Source: Planctomycetaceae bacterium
GTDB lineage: Bacteria > Planctomycetota > Planctomycetia > Planctomycetales > Planctomycetaceae
NCBI GenBank assembly: GCA_017795105.1
Contig: CP051247.1
Coordinates: 4,496,001 to 4,560,000 of the forward strand
Direction of reading: 5' to 3'
DNA length: 64,000 bases
Part shown: piece by piece, positions 54,682 through 64,000 of the stretch
Layout: each line of letters begins with the position of its first letter
Position numbering within the stretch: the stretch's first letter is position 1
Program-made: the position numbers and the translations under genes
The notes under the pieces: model-generated
Seen by the model: the letters and a program-made list of their open reading frames with translations, nothing else
Told to the model about the DNA's origin: nothing
The model's database searches: none

Positions 54682-55572
54682 CTACGACCATTCGAGTCGC
54701 AGCACCTGATGATTCTTGAGGACAATCAGTCCGACCGGTTCGATCGGATGGACATCGACTTTAACGATTTCCTCTTCGGTGGGCGCGGCCCAGAGAAGCG
54801 ATCCCTCATCGTCGAGCCGATAAACCGAGTTTTCAATGGTGGCGGCCAGCGAATGATTTCCCGAGTAACTCGTCGCGATCTTGCTCACGGTTCCCTCAAG
54901 AATAAACGATCCAGCCGCGTCCCCCTGTCCGTTGAATGCCTGGATTCCCTGATTGAGCGTCGCCAGCAGCACATGCCCGGTTTTCTGCACCACCGCCAGA
55001 TCGCCGACGTTCGACCAGAGTGGCTGTTCCCAGACTTTGCGGCCGGCTATGGAATAGGTCGCGAGCAACCCATGCTCAGCAGCGGCGAAGACGACCGGCT
55101 CGTCGATCAGGAAACCGACGTGGCTGAGCGGGCGGACGGTTTCGATGACCGCGGCTTTCTTTCCACGATCGTCCAAGACGAGAACCCCGCCATCGGCTGA
55201 GGCGAGGAACGTGAAGACGCCGTAAGGATCGATGGCGAGCGTCGTACAGGTGAAGGGGACTTCGATTGTCCAGACGACCTTGAGCCGGGCGTCGATGCGG
55301 ACAATGGAGTTCTTGCCGACCAGAGCGGTGCCGAACTCGCCCGTTTCGCTCCAGGAGAGAATTCTCACGGGCTCCTGCAGGCGAGTCAGCAGTTTGACGT
55401 TGAGCAGTCCGTCGAGCCGGTAGACCGTACCGATGTCGTCGGAAACGGCATAATCACCGGCTTCGAGCATACTCTCGAATCCGGTGATTGCTGATTCCGC
55501 ACGAAAGGACAAAACAGAATCAGGAGGCCGGCCGGCCCCCTGATTCATCCACGTCGGTGGTTCAATTTTCAT
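54682..55572 (-). CDS. Cytoplasmic beta-propeller-like protein, unknown
   Basis: A 296-residue protein with no signal peptide. The sequence is a series of four-strand blade-like repeats of about 40 residues: DYAVSDDIGTVYRLDGLLNV, then VRILSWSETGEFGTALVGKN, FTCTTLAIDPYGVFTFLASA, FVAAAEHGLLATYS-type, and a closing KVDVHPIEPVGLIVLKNHQV. The repeat resembles PQQ or WD40-type propellers (G-x-V/L-x-R/D pattern), but catalytic residues are absent. A protein-binding or scaffold role is likely. It lies between the CtpA-like and enolase-superfamily genes, in one direction, with gaps of 26 and 41 bp, so co-transcription is likely. The ribosome site of ATG 55572 is weak; ATG 55548 is an alternative. Confidence 0.7.
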   Translation of the reverse strand: MKIEPPTWMNQGAGRPPDSVLSFRAESAITGFESMLEAGDYAVSDDIGTVYRLDGLLNVKLLTRLQEPVRILSWSETGEFGTALVGKNSIVRIDARLKVVWTIEVPFTCTTLAIDPYGVFTFLASADGGVLVLDDRGKKAAVIETVRPLSHVGFLIDEPVVFAAAEHGLLATYSIAGRKVWEQPLWSNVGDLAVVQKTGHVLLATLNQGIQAFNGQGDAAGSFILEGTVSKIATSYSGNHSLAATIENSVYRLDDEGSLLWAAPTEEEIVKVDVHPIEPVGLIVLKNHQVLRLEWS

Positions 55573-55598
55573 ATTGCAGTGTCAGCTGCGCGGGCGTC

Positions 55599-57236
55599 TT
55601 ACGGCGTGCGGGTCAGCTGCGTGTCCTGCAACAGTTCGACGGCCTTCAGAATGTCGGGGTCGGTATCGAGCGACTTTTCGGTCACTCGCAGATGTTCGCT
55701 GGCATCACGGGTGACCAGGACATCCGGTTCGACGCCGATCTTACTGTGGTTGTGGCCGTTTGGCGAGTAAAATTTCGCGGTCGTCAGGCGGAGTCCGCAG
55801 GACTGACTGACCGGGAAGATGCTCTGCACCGACCATTTCCCGTAAGACTTCCGTCCGACCAGAGTGCCGCGATGGTGATCGCGAATCGCACCGGCGACAA
55901 TCTCACTGGCCGAGGCACTGTTCTCATCGATCAGCAGCACGAGCGGAACATTCCACGTTCCAGCCGAGTGAGCCGAGTAGGTCCAGTTCTGATCCGAAGT
56001 GCGTCCCTTGGTCGAGACAAGCACGCCGTTATCGATCAGGCGATCCAGAACTTCGACAGCTGCGGTGAGCAGTCCACCCGGGTTGCCCCGGACATCCCAG
56101 ATCAGAGACTTCATGCCCTGACGGCTCAGCTGAGTCAACGCTTCGTCGAATTCCTGAGCGGTCGTTCGCTGGAAACCAGCCAGACGCAGGTAGCCGACAC
56201 CGTTGGCTTCGTCGATGATCTTCGCGATTGGTACACTCTTGACCTTCACTTCACGTCGGGTGAAAGTGCCGGTCCGTTCCTGACCACGAGGGTCGATCCA
56301 CATCAGTTGAACCCGGCTGCCACTCTTTCCGGTGATCAGACCGGCTGCTTCATCAGTCGGTTTGTCGAGGACATCGACCCCGTTGACATGAGTGATGTAG
56401 CATTCCGGTTCCAGACCGCCTGCCAGAGCAGGGCTGTCCGGCAGCACATCGATCAGGTGAATCCCCTTGCCGGCTTCCGACTTCATTTCGATGCCGAGTC
56501 CAACGAATTCGCCTTCAATGTTGCTGTAAAGGTCGGTCAGTTTGCCCGGCGTGAGATAGCTACTGTAGTCGTCGAGGGCATTGCAGCCGCCGAAGACGTA
56601 CTCCAGGATGATCGGCACGCGGCTGATACCGAGCTGACTTTCCAGACGACCGGCGACTTCAAGAACGAGCTGGCGTCCTTCGTCCGGTCCGCCGATTGGC
56701 TTGTTCCAGTACTCATCGAAGAGCATCCGGCGAGCCGCCTTGAGCTGATGATTGGTCACATCATAGACGTGATGCTTCTCAAGGAAGGCCTCGTTGTTGA
56801 GAGCCAGATAGACGCTTTCCGTGCCGTGAGCCAGGAAGTAAGTCGACGAGAGTGAATCGACATAGTGGCTGTGAATCTTCATCAGCACTTCGTCGAGCAG
56901 TTCCAGCGACTGGCGTTCCGACAGACGCAGCAGCGACTTGCCGTAGCTCGGGTCGGCGTAACGCCGATCGATCTGCATGTGGAAACGAGCCCGACGCAGA
57001 CCATATTTGAGTTCTTCATTTTCCGGCCAGAGCTCGAGAGCATCGCGATAATGGACAATAGCATCAGACCATTTTCGCGATCGCTCGAATTCCGCCCCTT
57101 CATACACAGCCTGTCGAACGCCATCCTGTTCGAGTTCCGATTCCGGAGAACCAGTCACTTCGAGGACGTGACAGAGAACGACAGCCATACAGATCGCGCC
57201 GCAGCACGATACCAACGATTTCCTGAATAAGGACAT
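55599..57236 (-). CDS. C-terminal processing peptidase (S41/CtpA family) with TPR-like N-terminus
   Basis: A 545-residue exported serine protease. A signal peptide or anchor covers residues 8-29. An N-terminal helical, TPR-like segment (about 42-90, YEGAEFERSRKWSDAIVHYR) is unusual for the family. The PDZ domain follows at about 240-325 (EFVGLGIEMKSEAGKGIHLI, DSPALAGGLEPECYITHVNG). The S41 core has the Ser-Lys dyad: S442 in ENSASASEIVAGAI and K467 in GRKSYGKWSVQS, plus the DVRGNPGGLL strand. Such proteases trim C-termini of exported proteins or penicillin-binding proteins. ATG 57236 has a GAGGGGG ribosome site. It is the first gene of a likely three-gene operon. Confidence 0.92.
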   Translation of the reverse strand: MSLFRKSLVSCCGAICMAVVLCHVLEVTGSPESELEQDGVRQAVYEGAEFERSRKWSDAIVHYRDALELWPENEELKYGLRRARFHMQIDRRYADPSYGKSLLRLSERQSLELLDEVLMKIHSHYVDSLSSTYFLAHGTESVYLALNNEAFLEKHHVYDVTNHQLKAARRMLFDEYWNKPIGGPDEGRQLVLEVAGRLESQLGISRVPIILEYVFGGCNALDDYSSYLTPGKLTDLYSNIEGEFVGLGIEMKSEAGKGIHLIDVLPDSPALAGGLEPECYITHVNGVDVLDKPTDEAAGLITGKSGSRVQLMWIDPRGQERTGTFTRREVKVKSVPIAKIIDEANGVGYLRLAGFQRTTAQEFDEALTQLSRQGMKSLIWDVRGNPGGLLTAAVEVLDRLIDNGVLVSTKGRTSDQNWTYSAHSAGTWNVPLVLLIDENSASASEIVAGAIRDHHRGTLVGRKSYGKWSVQSIFPVSQSCGLRLTTAKFYSPNGHNHSKIGVEPDVLVTRDASEHLRVTEKSLDTDPDILKAVELLQDTQLTRTP

Positions 57237-57823
57237 GCAGCGTTTCCCCCTCTAGTTGCTGCAAGTCGCCGCTTGTGATTCCTCCTGAGGAATCGCCTTC
57301 CAGTTAAAAAGGCAATACATAGTGCGAACCGGCCGGATGCCGCTGCGGAACTCCCAATCTGTTCCCAAAGGCGACAACTGACAGACTCACGTGAGAATTC
57401 CATTCTCGAACAGCCCGACAAGCGTGGGCGACAGTGAATGATCAGTCTCAATAACTGTTGTCTTTGCACAACAGCATTGTTGAATTCAGCATACGTCACG
57501 TTTTTGAGGTGGTCAATTTTTTATCACGCGAATCACACTGCATAACCGGCATCCTCGGACCTGCTTGTCAAATCACGTCCGAAGAGACGAAATATCCTTA
57601 AAGAACAGGGATATGCGGCTCATCGAATCTGGCGAAACCAGAGAAGATTTCCGGGGGTGTTCACATGCCTGTTTAGTGGTCTTGCCGCCCGGTTTCCGAT
57701 CCTTATCGCGAAACCGTGTCCCCTTTCTCGTCCGGGGTTCGCTCTGAAGGGTGTAAGGATGACTGGCAAACAGCATCACACCGAGCAAACGCAAAACACG
57801 TTCTTCCGAAAGAGAGACGAATC
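57237..57823. other. Gene-free divergent gap
   Basis: 587 bp between divergent genes. A perfect hairpin CTGTTGT/ACAACAG lies at 57455-57474, followed by an A+T-rich stretch around 57495-57530, the most AT-rich of the region, which may hold promoters. No RNA family or gene is recognised. The ribosome site of the small Cys-rich gene (AGAGAG) ends about 8 bp before 57824. Confidence 0.5.
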
Positions 57824-58000
57824 ATGGCAGCCACCACCACGAAGACGAACACTGGTCTGGTCAAAGAAGTCGGCAAACTCCGTTCGGCCAAACAGGCCCC
57901 GCAGGGGCGTTGTTGCAGCACTTGTCGGAGCTGCCGTTCCTGTCGCAGCTGCCGTAGTTGCCGAAGCTGTCGCTCATGCCGTGGTTGCGGTTGCCGATAG
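57824..58000 (+). CDS. Small Cys/Arg/Ser-repeat peptide
   Basis: A 58-residue peptide. ATG 57824 follows an AGAGAG ribosome site with normal spacing, and a strong terminator sits 27 bp after the stop. The first 29 residues (MAATTTKTNTGLVKEVGKLR then SAKQAPQG) are helical-looking and basic. The second half is a repeat: CCSTC, six Arg-Ser-Cys triplets, then RGC and GCR, giving 11 cysteines and a strong positive charge. Arg is coded by four different codons and Ser by four across the triplets, so the DNA repeat is degenerate while the peptide repeat is kept, which argues for a real selected protein. It could bind metal or redox-cycle, be a modified peptide precursor, or bind nucleic acid; no modification enzyme is adjacent. 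Two other frames across the region are also open but less plausible. Confidence 0.65.
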   Translation: MAATTTKTNTGLVKEVGKLRSAKQAPQGRCCSTCRSCRSCRSCRSCRSCRSCRGCGCR

Positions 58001-58026
58001 GCAACGCGATTCCGAAAGACCCAATG

Positions 58027-58069
58027 AAACAACGACCGGCCAGACGATGTCTGAGCCGGTCGTTGTTTG
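58027..58069. terminator. Strong bidirectional terminator
   Basis: AAACAACGACCGGC (58027-58040) pairs perfectly with GCCGGTCGTTGTTT (58055-58068): 14 bp with A and T runs at the two ends. It separates the small Cys-rich gene from the convergent DinB-like gene. Confidence 0.88.
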
Positions 58070-58567
58070 TTATGCAGGGGGTGAATGCAGCGACTGTTCC
58101 CAGCTGAGAACGTCGCCTTCGGGCAGGTCTTTCAGACCGAGCAGCCGAAACATCAACAGCAGCTGCGCGCGATGATGCATGCCATGGGTGGCCAGATGCA
58201 GAATGGTTCCGCCGAATGATTTCGCTCTTGGCGGACGGTCAAGCGTATCGAGATACACGGCATCAATCAGGCCGGCATCGAAAATGTGTCGGGCAAACGC
58301 GCACAGTTCTCTACTGGCCTCGCCATAGCGGCTCGTCAGCCCTTCGATCGACTCCGGCGAGACGGGACGTTTGCGAACGGGCCGTTCCTGCATCAGATCG
58401 AGCCAGCACTCGACATTCCAGACCATATGTTCGAGCGTTGCCCGAACGGTACGGTGTCCGCAGTCGAACTCCTGGTCGAGCTGTTCTGGCGAAAGACCGG
58501 CTGCGATCTCAAGGAACTGTCGCGTCGTCGACGCATCGTGCCCGAGCAGCCGGTCCAGCAGATCCAT
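58070..58567 (-). CDS. DinB-like metal-binding four-helix protein
   Basis: A 165-residue DinB/YfiT-superfamily protein: a four-helix bundle that binds a divalent metal through three histidines. The likely ligands are the His of ATLEHMVWNVECW (about 47) and the two at the C-terminal helix in HLATHGMHHRAQLLLMFRL (about 128 and 132). Functions in the superfamily vary (thiol transferase, hydrolase or unknown), so no activity is assigned. It starts 11 bp after the cysteinyl-tRNA synthetase stop and is probably co-transcribed. The strong hairpin at 58027-58069 ends the pair. Confidence 0.85.
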   Translation of the reverse strand: MDLLDRLLGHDASTTRQFLEIAAGLSPEQLDQEFDCGHRTVRATLEHMVWNVECWLDLMQERPVRKRPVSPESIEGLTSRYGEASRELCAFARHIFDAGLIDAVYLDTLDRPPRAKSFGGTILHLATHGMHHRAQLLLMFRLLGLKDLPEGDVLSWEQSLHSPPA

Positions 58568-58578
58568 GAGCAGGTTCT

Positions 58579-60096
<1,518 letters not shown>

Positions 60097-60465
60097 CAGT
60101 CAGAGCTTCCCTACGCAACGCGGTGATCTACAGAATACGGGTACGATTCGTAATTTGATGGATTTCGGCGGGCTTGAAAAGAGCAGTTTTCCCACAGCTC
60201 GATGCTGAGCAGGCGGCTCTCTCAAACGAAGCGGACCCCTTTTCGTCTGAAGTGACGACTTCTGTTCAGCCGCGAGGAAGGGGAATCGCATTGGTTCTGT
60301 ACCGCAGTGGACATCTGCGAGGATGGGCGAGATCCCTCGTCCGGTTTATGAATATCGATATCAGCAAGCCTTGAAATCTATGGCGTCCTCCGTAGAATCC
60401 CCACCCCCCTGGCTTAACGCGCTCCTCCCAATGACGTGTTTTCCTTAGAACAATCTGGAGACTTG
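60097..60465. other. Gene-free divergent gap
   Basis: 369 bp between divergent cysS and the DUF1559 gene. I see no repeat, strong hairpin or convincing promoter pair; it should contain both promoters. The TCTGGAG ribosome site of the DUF1559 gene is at its right end. Confidence 0.5.
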
Positions 60466-61425
60466 ATGAATTTGTCGCTTCGGAATCGGCGTGCATTTAC
60501 GCTGATTGAACTTCTCGTTGTTATCGCAATCATCGCCATTCTGGTCGCACTGCTTCTTCCGGCTGTCCAGCAGGCTCGCGAAGCCGCTCGTCGCAGCAGC
60601 TGTAAGAACAATCTCAAGCAGATCGGCCTGGCACTTCATAACTACCACGATACTCACAGCACCTTCCCGCCGCTTATCGTTCAACCGGTGAACGCTCAGG
60701 GATCGGCCAATCACGCCACGGCATGTGCGGCCAGCTGCTGGCCGGGCTGGGGCTGGCAGGCTTTCATTCTGCCGTTCGTCGAACAGCCGGCTCTTTACGA
60801 TGCCGCCGGTATCGGTGAAGGCAGCAAGCCGTTCGATCGTCAGACCGAAGTTCGCACGGTCATCAACACCTATATGTGTCCGTCCGACGTTGGATCGCCG
60901 CTGGATAACGGCTCGATGTGGAACCGCTTCACCAACGATGGCTGGGAAGCCGCCAAGTCGAACTATATGGCCGCCAACGACCACGATTTCACCAATCGCG
61001 ACAATGGCGACAGCGCTCCGTCTCACAACCCGTCCGGCATGTTCTGGAAGCACAGCAAGACGCAGATGCGGGATATTACCGACGGAACCAGCAACACGAT
61101 TATGGTTGGTGAGCGTCGCTACGAGCGTTCCGGCGTCAATGCTTCGGCTGGCGTCTGGGCCGGCACCATTGCCGCGACTCACGAGAACGATTTCGGTTAC
61201 GACAACTGCGGCACCGGTCACACAAACATCAACGGTCAGGTGACCGGCTGGGACTTCGTGAAGGGCTTCAGCAGCCAGCACCAGGGCGGCGCTCAGTTCG
61301 TTCTGGCCGATGGTTCCGTCCGATTCATCTCGGAGAATATCGATCACAACCGGGATCAGACCGCGAACAGCACCTACGAATTCCTGCTCAATCGGCAGGA
61401 TGGCGAGGTGATTGGCGAATTCTAA
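60466..61425 (+). CDS. DUF1559 prepilin-like protein
   Basis: A 319-residue exported protein of the DUF1559 family, greatly expanded in planctomycetes. ATG 60466 has TCTGGAG upstream (GTG 60436 is less likely). The N-terminus is a type IV prepilin/pseudopilin signal: [20 protein letters not shown], with processing expected before the Phe, and the helix continuing [20 protein letters not shown]. Next come the family's [17 protein letters not shown] and the C-terminal [15 protein letters not shown] (H-X9-DG-like motif). The globular part contains several Cys and Trp ([14 protein letters not shown]). Function is unknown; surface or secretion-related assembly is inferred from the prepilin leader. 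It stands alone with its own terminator. Confidence 0.95.
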   Translation: MNLSLRNRRAFTLIELLVVIAIIAILVALLLPAVQQAREAARRSSCKNNLKQIGLALHNYHDTHSTFPPLIVQPVNAQGSANHATACAASCWPGWGWQAFILPFVEQPALYDAAGIGEGSKPFDRQTEVRTVINTYMCPSDVGSPLDNGSMWNRFTNDGWEAAKSNYMAANDHDFTNRDNGDSAPSHNPSGMFWKHSKTQMRDITDGTSNTIMVGERRYERSGVNASAGVWAGTIAATHENDFGYDNCGTGHTNINGQVTGWDFVKGFSSQHQGGAQFVLADGSVRFISENIDHNRDQTANSTYEFLLNRQDGEVIGEF

Positions 61426-61443
61426 TCGCCTGAAGAATCTGTG

Positions 61444-61475
61444 AAACAGGGTAGCGATTCGTCGCTGCCCTGTTT
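61444..61475 (+). terminator. Intrinsic terminator of the DUF1559 gene
   Basis: AAACAGGGTAGCGA and TCGCTGCCCTGTTT form a 14-bp stem (one mismatch) around TTCG, ending in TTTTCATTT. It lies 18 bp after the stop. Confidence 0.85.
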
Positions 61476-61614
61476 TCATTTGAACACCGGCGAAAGTGTC
61501 CGCGTCGTTTTGACCAAGGCGTTGCAACGTCAGTTGCCGCGAGAAGCCGTTCGTACTATCGTCCGTAAAAATACGTGAACCCTCAGGCTGCATTGAGTTA
61601 CAAGGACTGCCCTC

Positions 61615-62682
61615 ATGGCTGATCAGAATATCCGCAAAGTCATCATTATCGGCTCCGGTCCGGCAGCCTGGTCGGCGGCAATCTACACGGCGCGTGCCAA
61701 TATGGAACCGCTGGTCTTCGAAGGGGCGTTCACCGAAGACAATCGTCTCAAAGGAACCCTCCCGCTTGGTCAGCTGGCCCTGACGACAGAAGTCGAGAAC
61801 TTCGCAGGGTTTCCGGCGGGCGATCTCACCGGCTATTTCGAAACGGCCTTCGATGAACGTAAGGCCGAAGAGCTGAAGTCGACCCATCACAAGAAGGGGG
61901 TCAGTGGTCCGGAGCTGATGGAGCTGATGCGAAAGCAGGCCACGAACTTCGGCACGGAAGTGATCACCGACGATGTCGTCTCCTGTGATTTCTCGGAGCG
62001 GCCTTTCACGCTGAAGACGTTGCAGGGCAAGGATTTCCAGGCGCATTCGGTCATTATCGCGACCGGGGCCCGGGCGAACTACCTGGGACTGGAGTCTGAA
62101 GAACGCTTCAAGAACATGGGCGTTTCTGCCTGTGCCGTTTGCGATGGCGCTCTGCCGCGGTTCCGTAACAAGCCGCTTGTGGTTGTTGGCGGGGGAGACT
62201 CGGCCATGGAAGAAGCCACCTTCCTCACAAAGTTCGCCTCGAAGGTTTACATTGTCCACCGTCGCGACGAGTTCCGGGCCAGTAAGATCATGGCCGAACG
62301 GGCTCTGGCCAATGAAAAGATCGACGTGAAGTGGAACTCCGTCATCGATGAAGTCCTCGGGGATGAGAAGCAGGGTGTGACCGGCGTCCGGATTCGCAGT
62401 TCGGTCGATGACAGCCAGACCGAAGAGATCGAAGCGACCGGATATTTCGCCGCGATCGGACATACTCCAAATACCGATTTCCTCGGTGGTCAGGTCGAAA
62501 CTCACCCCAATAAGTACATCAAGTGGACTGTCCCGTTCCGCACCAATACCAGTGTCGAAGGCGTTTTTGCTGCAGGCGACGTGGCCGACGACTACTACAA
62601 GCAGGCGATCAGCGCGGCCGGGAGTGGCTGCATGGCCGCTTTGGACGCCGAACGCTGGCTCTCCGCCCAGGGACATCACTAA
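61615..62682 (+). CDS. trxB: Thioredoxin reductase
   Basis: A 355-residue FAD- and NADPH-dependent reductase that regenerates thioredoxin. The FAD-binding [16 protein letters not shown] is at 13-28; the redox-active pair CAVC (C173, C176) in [13 protein letters not shown]; the NADPH-binding [17 protein letters not shown]; and the closing FAD motif [20 protein letters not shown]. It is about 35 residues longer than typical TrxB, because of an insertion at about 70-100 ([20 protein letters not shown]) within the FAD domain. ATG 61615 follows AAGGAC. It is followed by a repeat cluster and a peptidase gene. Confidence 0.95.
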   Translation: MADQNIRKVIIIGSGPAAWSAAIYTARANMEPLVFEGAFTEDNRLKGTLPLGQLALTTEVENFAGFPAGDLTGYFETAFDERKAEELKSTHHKKGVSGPELMELMRKQATNFGTEVITDDVVSCDFSERPFTLKTLQGKDFQAHSVIIATGARANYLGLESEERFKNMGVSACAVCDGALPRFRNKPLVVVGGGDSAMEEATFLTKFASKVYIVHRRDEFRASKIMAERALANEKIDVKWNSVIDEVLGDEKQGVTGVRIRSSVDDSQTEEIEATGYFAAIGHTPNTDFLGGQVETHPNKYIKWTVPFRTNTSVEGVFAAGDVADDYYKQAISAAGSGCMAALDAERWLSAQGHH

Positions 62683-62703
62683 GCCTGCGGATATCGATCG
62701 GGG

Positions 62704-62730
62704 GCCATGCCCACGCTCGCGTGGGCATGC
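62704..62730. repeat. Dispersed palindrome, CCACGCTCGCGTGG type
   Basis: CATGCCCACG, CTCG, CGTGGGCATG: a perfect 10-bp stem with a CTCG loop. It is nearly identical to 12519-12548, with GGCCATG in place of GTGCCATG at its left edge. It lies just after the trxB stop. Confidence 0.8.
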
Positions 62731-62757
62731 ATTTGTCCTTAACCCGTCCGATATCAC

Positions 62758-62785
62758 ATGCCCATACAACGGTGGGCATGGCACC
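62758..62785. repeat. Dispersed palindrome, CATGCCCA type
   Basis: CATGCCCA and TGGGCATG form an 8-bp perfect stem around TACAACGG, directly followed by GCACC, so it reads as GGTGC plus palindrome on the minus strand. Confidence 0.7.
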
Positions 62786-62822
62786 CCGAGATCATTCTCG
62801 CGGATCTCGCCCCACCGGCAGG

Positions 62823-62850
62823 GTGGCACACAGATTCCGGTCTGTGCACA
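62823..62850. repeat. Dispersed palindrome, CACAGAC type
   Basis: GGTGGCACACAGATTCCGGT then CTGTGCAC: a stem CACAGA/TCTGTG around TTCCGG, with the GGTGGCA edge. It is related to 3117-3138 and 7273-7297. Confidence 0.75.
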
Positions 62851-62907
62851 ATAAATGTCTCTGAAATCAAGACCCTGTGAATCCTCTCAACAGGAAGTGA
62901 ATTCCTC

Positions 62908-64000
62908 ATGCTGACCGAAGAAGGCTGCAAGAAACGCCGTTCTCTCCTCTGGTCCCGCGTTCCCGAACATCTGGAATGGCTGCTCATCGCCGACCCCCGG
63001 CACGTGCAGTATCTGTCGAACTTCATGGTCCAGCCGCTCAGTTTCTCTCTGGGGGAACGCTGCCTGCTGCTGCTCGAACGCGACGGGGAAAAGGCGACGC
63101 TGCTCGGCGACAACTTCTCGATCCGCTCCGCGGCTGCCAAAGCCTATGTCGACGAAGAAGTCGTTGAAGGCTGGTACGATCACAAGCATTCGGTCATCAA
63201 TCGCGATCACGCTCTGTTCAATGCCGTGAAGACCGTGGCGGAACGACTGCTGGGCAAACCCGGCTCGGTCGAAGCCGAGTGGCTGCCCGTCGGAGCCTGG
63301 GAGATTCTGGCGGCCGACCACGAAGCGCATTCAGTTTCCAACGAAGACAGCGGCAAGCACAAAACGACGTCGCTCGATCTGGGAACGGTCATTCGCTCGA
63401 TGCGTCGCAGCAAATTCCCGGATGAAATCGACCTGATGAAAGTCTGCATGAAAGCCGGAGCAGCCGGTCAGCAGCGGGCTCGCGACGTCATCGCAGAAGG
63501 CGTGACCGAATTCGAACTGTACCGTCAGGTTCAGGAAGCAGCGGTCGCTGCCGCTGGACGCCCGGGGCTCGTTTACGGCGACTTCCGCGCCTGTACGACA
63601 AAGAACCCGAAACAGGGCGGACTGCCGACCGATTACAAACTGCAGTCCGGCGACCTGTTCGTGCTCGACTACTCGGTGGTCCTGTGTGGGTACCGCAGCG
63701 ACTTCACGAATACCCTCGCTGTGACGGAGCCGACACCGGAGCAGGTCAAGTTCTTCGAGATGTGTTCGGCTGGCATGAAGGCCGGGGAAGAAATGCTGAA
63801 AGCGGGCGTGAAGTGCGCCGACGTCTACAAGGCCGTCAAGCAGCCCTATCTCGATGCGGGTAAGGGCGATGTCTTCACCCATCACGCCGGTCATGGTCTC
63901 GGCCTCGGACATCCCGAAGCTCCGATTCTGGTTCCGGAAAGCACCGACACTCTGCAGGCGGGCGATGTGGTCACGCTGGAGCCAGGCGCCTATGAAGAAG
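62908..64000 (+). CDS. Xaa-Pro aminopeptidase-like (M24) protein, right-truncated
   Basis: The first 364 codons of an M24-family metallopeptidase; the gene continues beyond the window. The N-terminal creatinase-like domain spans about 1-165, and the pita-bread catalytic domain begins near 170. Metal-binding residues seen are the Asp of LFVLDYSVV (about 253), the Asp of [12 protein letters not shown] (about 264), and the His of [15 protein letters not shown] (about 332), with the Glu of [11 protein letters not shown] at the very end. These match the dinuclear metal site of Xaa-Pro aminopeptidases and dipeptidases; the last ligand (Glu) lies outside. ATG 62908 has an AGGAAG ribosome site. It follows three palindromes and trxB. 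Confidence 0.9.
   Translation, partial: MLTEEGCKKRRSLLWSRVPEHLEWLLIADPRHVQYLSNFMVQPLSFSLGERCLLLLERDGEKATLLGDNFSIRSAAAKAYVDEEVVEGWYDHKHSVINRDHALFNAVKTVAERLLGKPGSVEAEWLPVGAWEILAADHEAHSVSNEDSGKHKTTSLDLGTVIRSMRRSKFPDEIDLMKVCMKAGAAGQQRARDVIAEGVTEFELYRQVQEAAVAAAGRPGLVYGDFRACTTKNPKQGGLPTDYKLQSGDLFVLDYSVVLCGYRSDFTNTLAVTEPTPEQVKFFEMCSAGMKAGEEMLKAGVKCADVYKAVKQPYLDAGKGDVFTHHAGHGLGLGHPEAPILVPESTDTLQAGDVVTLEPGAYEE

Noticed and set aside
57703..58032. 109-codon minus strand frame with Arg-Gln-Leu repeats
   Set aside because: Antisense reading of the RSC triplets; its own start has no ribosome site and it overlaps the terminator.
57657..58175. 172-codon + strand frame across the Cys-rich gene
   Set aside because: It has Ala/Val periodicity caused by the triplet repeat in another frame; it runs through the terminator and into the DinB-like gene.
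60445..62829. 794-codon minus strand frame
   Set aside because: It runs antisense across both the DUF1559 gene and trxB and the gap with its terminator; both + strand genes have clear family motifs.

Overview
The window looks like chromosomal DNA of a planctomycete, probably a Planctomycetaceae member of the Rubinisphaera/Gimesia type. The reasons are a DUF1559 protein with a prepilin-like N-terminus, a DUF1080 (3-keto-disaccharide hydrolase-like) secreted protein, very large secreted proteins of unknown function, an alternative complex III (ACIII) plus caa3 oxidase cluster, moderately high GC, and many short dispersed palindromes between genes. The genus is inference. No tRNA, rRNA, CRISPR array or intact transposase was found.

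Layout. Positions 1-3.5 kb: the 3' end of RNase PH, a secreted SPOR-like protein, a metal-binding-type lipoprotein, and the RNase P RNA gene (rnpB), whose 3' end overlaps a convergent small membrane protein gene. 3.5-8.3 kb: an orphan acidic protein between palindromic repeats, 2-oxoglutarate dehydrogenase E1 (sucA), then about 0.9 kb of repeats (an inverted pair of palindromes and a 207-bp tandem duplication), then a small membrane protein. 8.5-17 kb: secreted proteins (helical, TIM-barrel-like, SMP-30/gluconolactonase-like, DUF1080) and an NfeD-flotillin pair.

17.4-32.5 kb is the functional core. One long + strand cluster encodes ACIII (ActA, ActB, ActC, a fused ActD-ActE, ActF), a one-helix protein, a SCO copper chaperone, and a caa3 cytochrome c oxidase (subunits II with heme c, I, III, IV and a second subunit III-like protein). 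Together these would take electrons from quinol through ACIII to cytochrome c and then to oxygen. A perfect 15-bp palindrome lies upstream of the first gene.

32.5-46 kb: a RimK-associated-type zinc protease homologue, an HtrA-like protein that has lost its whole catalytic triad, undecaprenyl diphosphatase (uppP), and two very large exported membrane-anchored proteins in tandem. 46-58 kb: inositol-monophosphatase-like and D-2-hydroxyacid dehydrogenase genes, a canonical HtrA protease, an ACT-domain/ComF pair, an AI-2E family permease, and a CtpA / beta-propeller / enolase-superfamily gene set. 57.8-64 kb: an unusual 58-residue peptide with six Arg-Ser-Cys triplets, a DinB-like protein, cysteinyl-tRNA synthetase, the DUF1559 protein, thioredoxin reductase, and a truncated Xaa-Pro-peptidase-like gene at the right edge.

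The least explained items are the RSC-repeat peptide, the catalytically dead HtrA fusion, the giant two-unit protein, and the palindrome family that shares a GGTGGC/GTGCCA edge.
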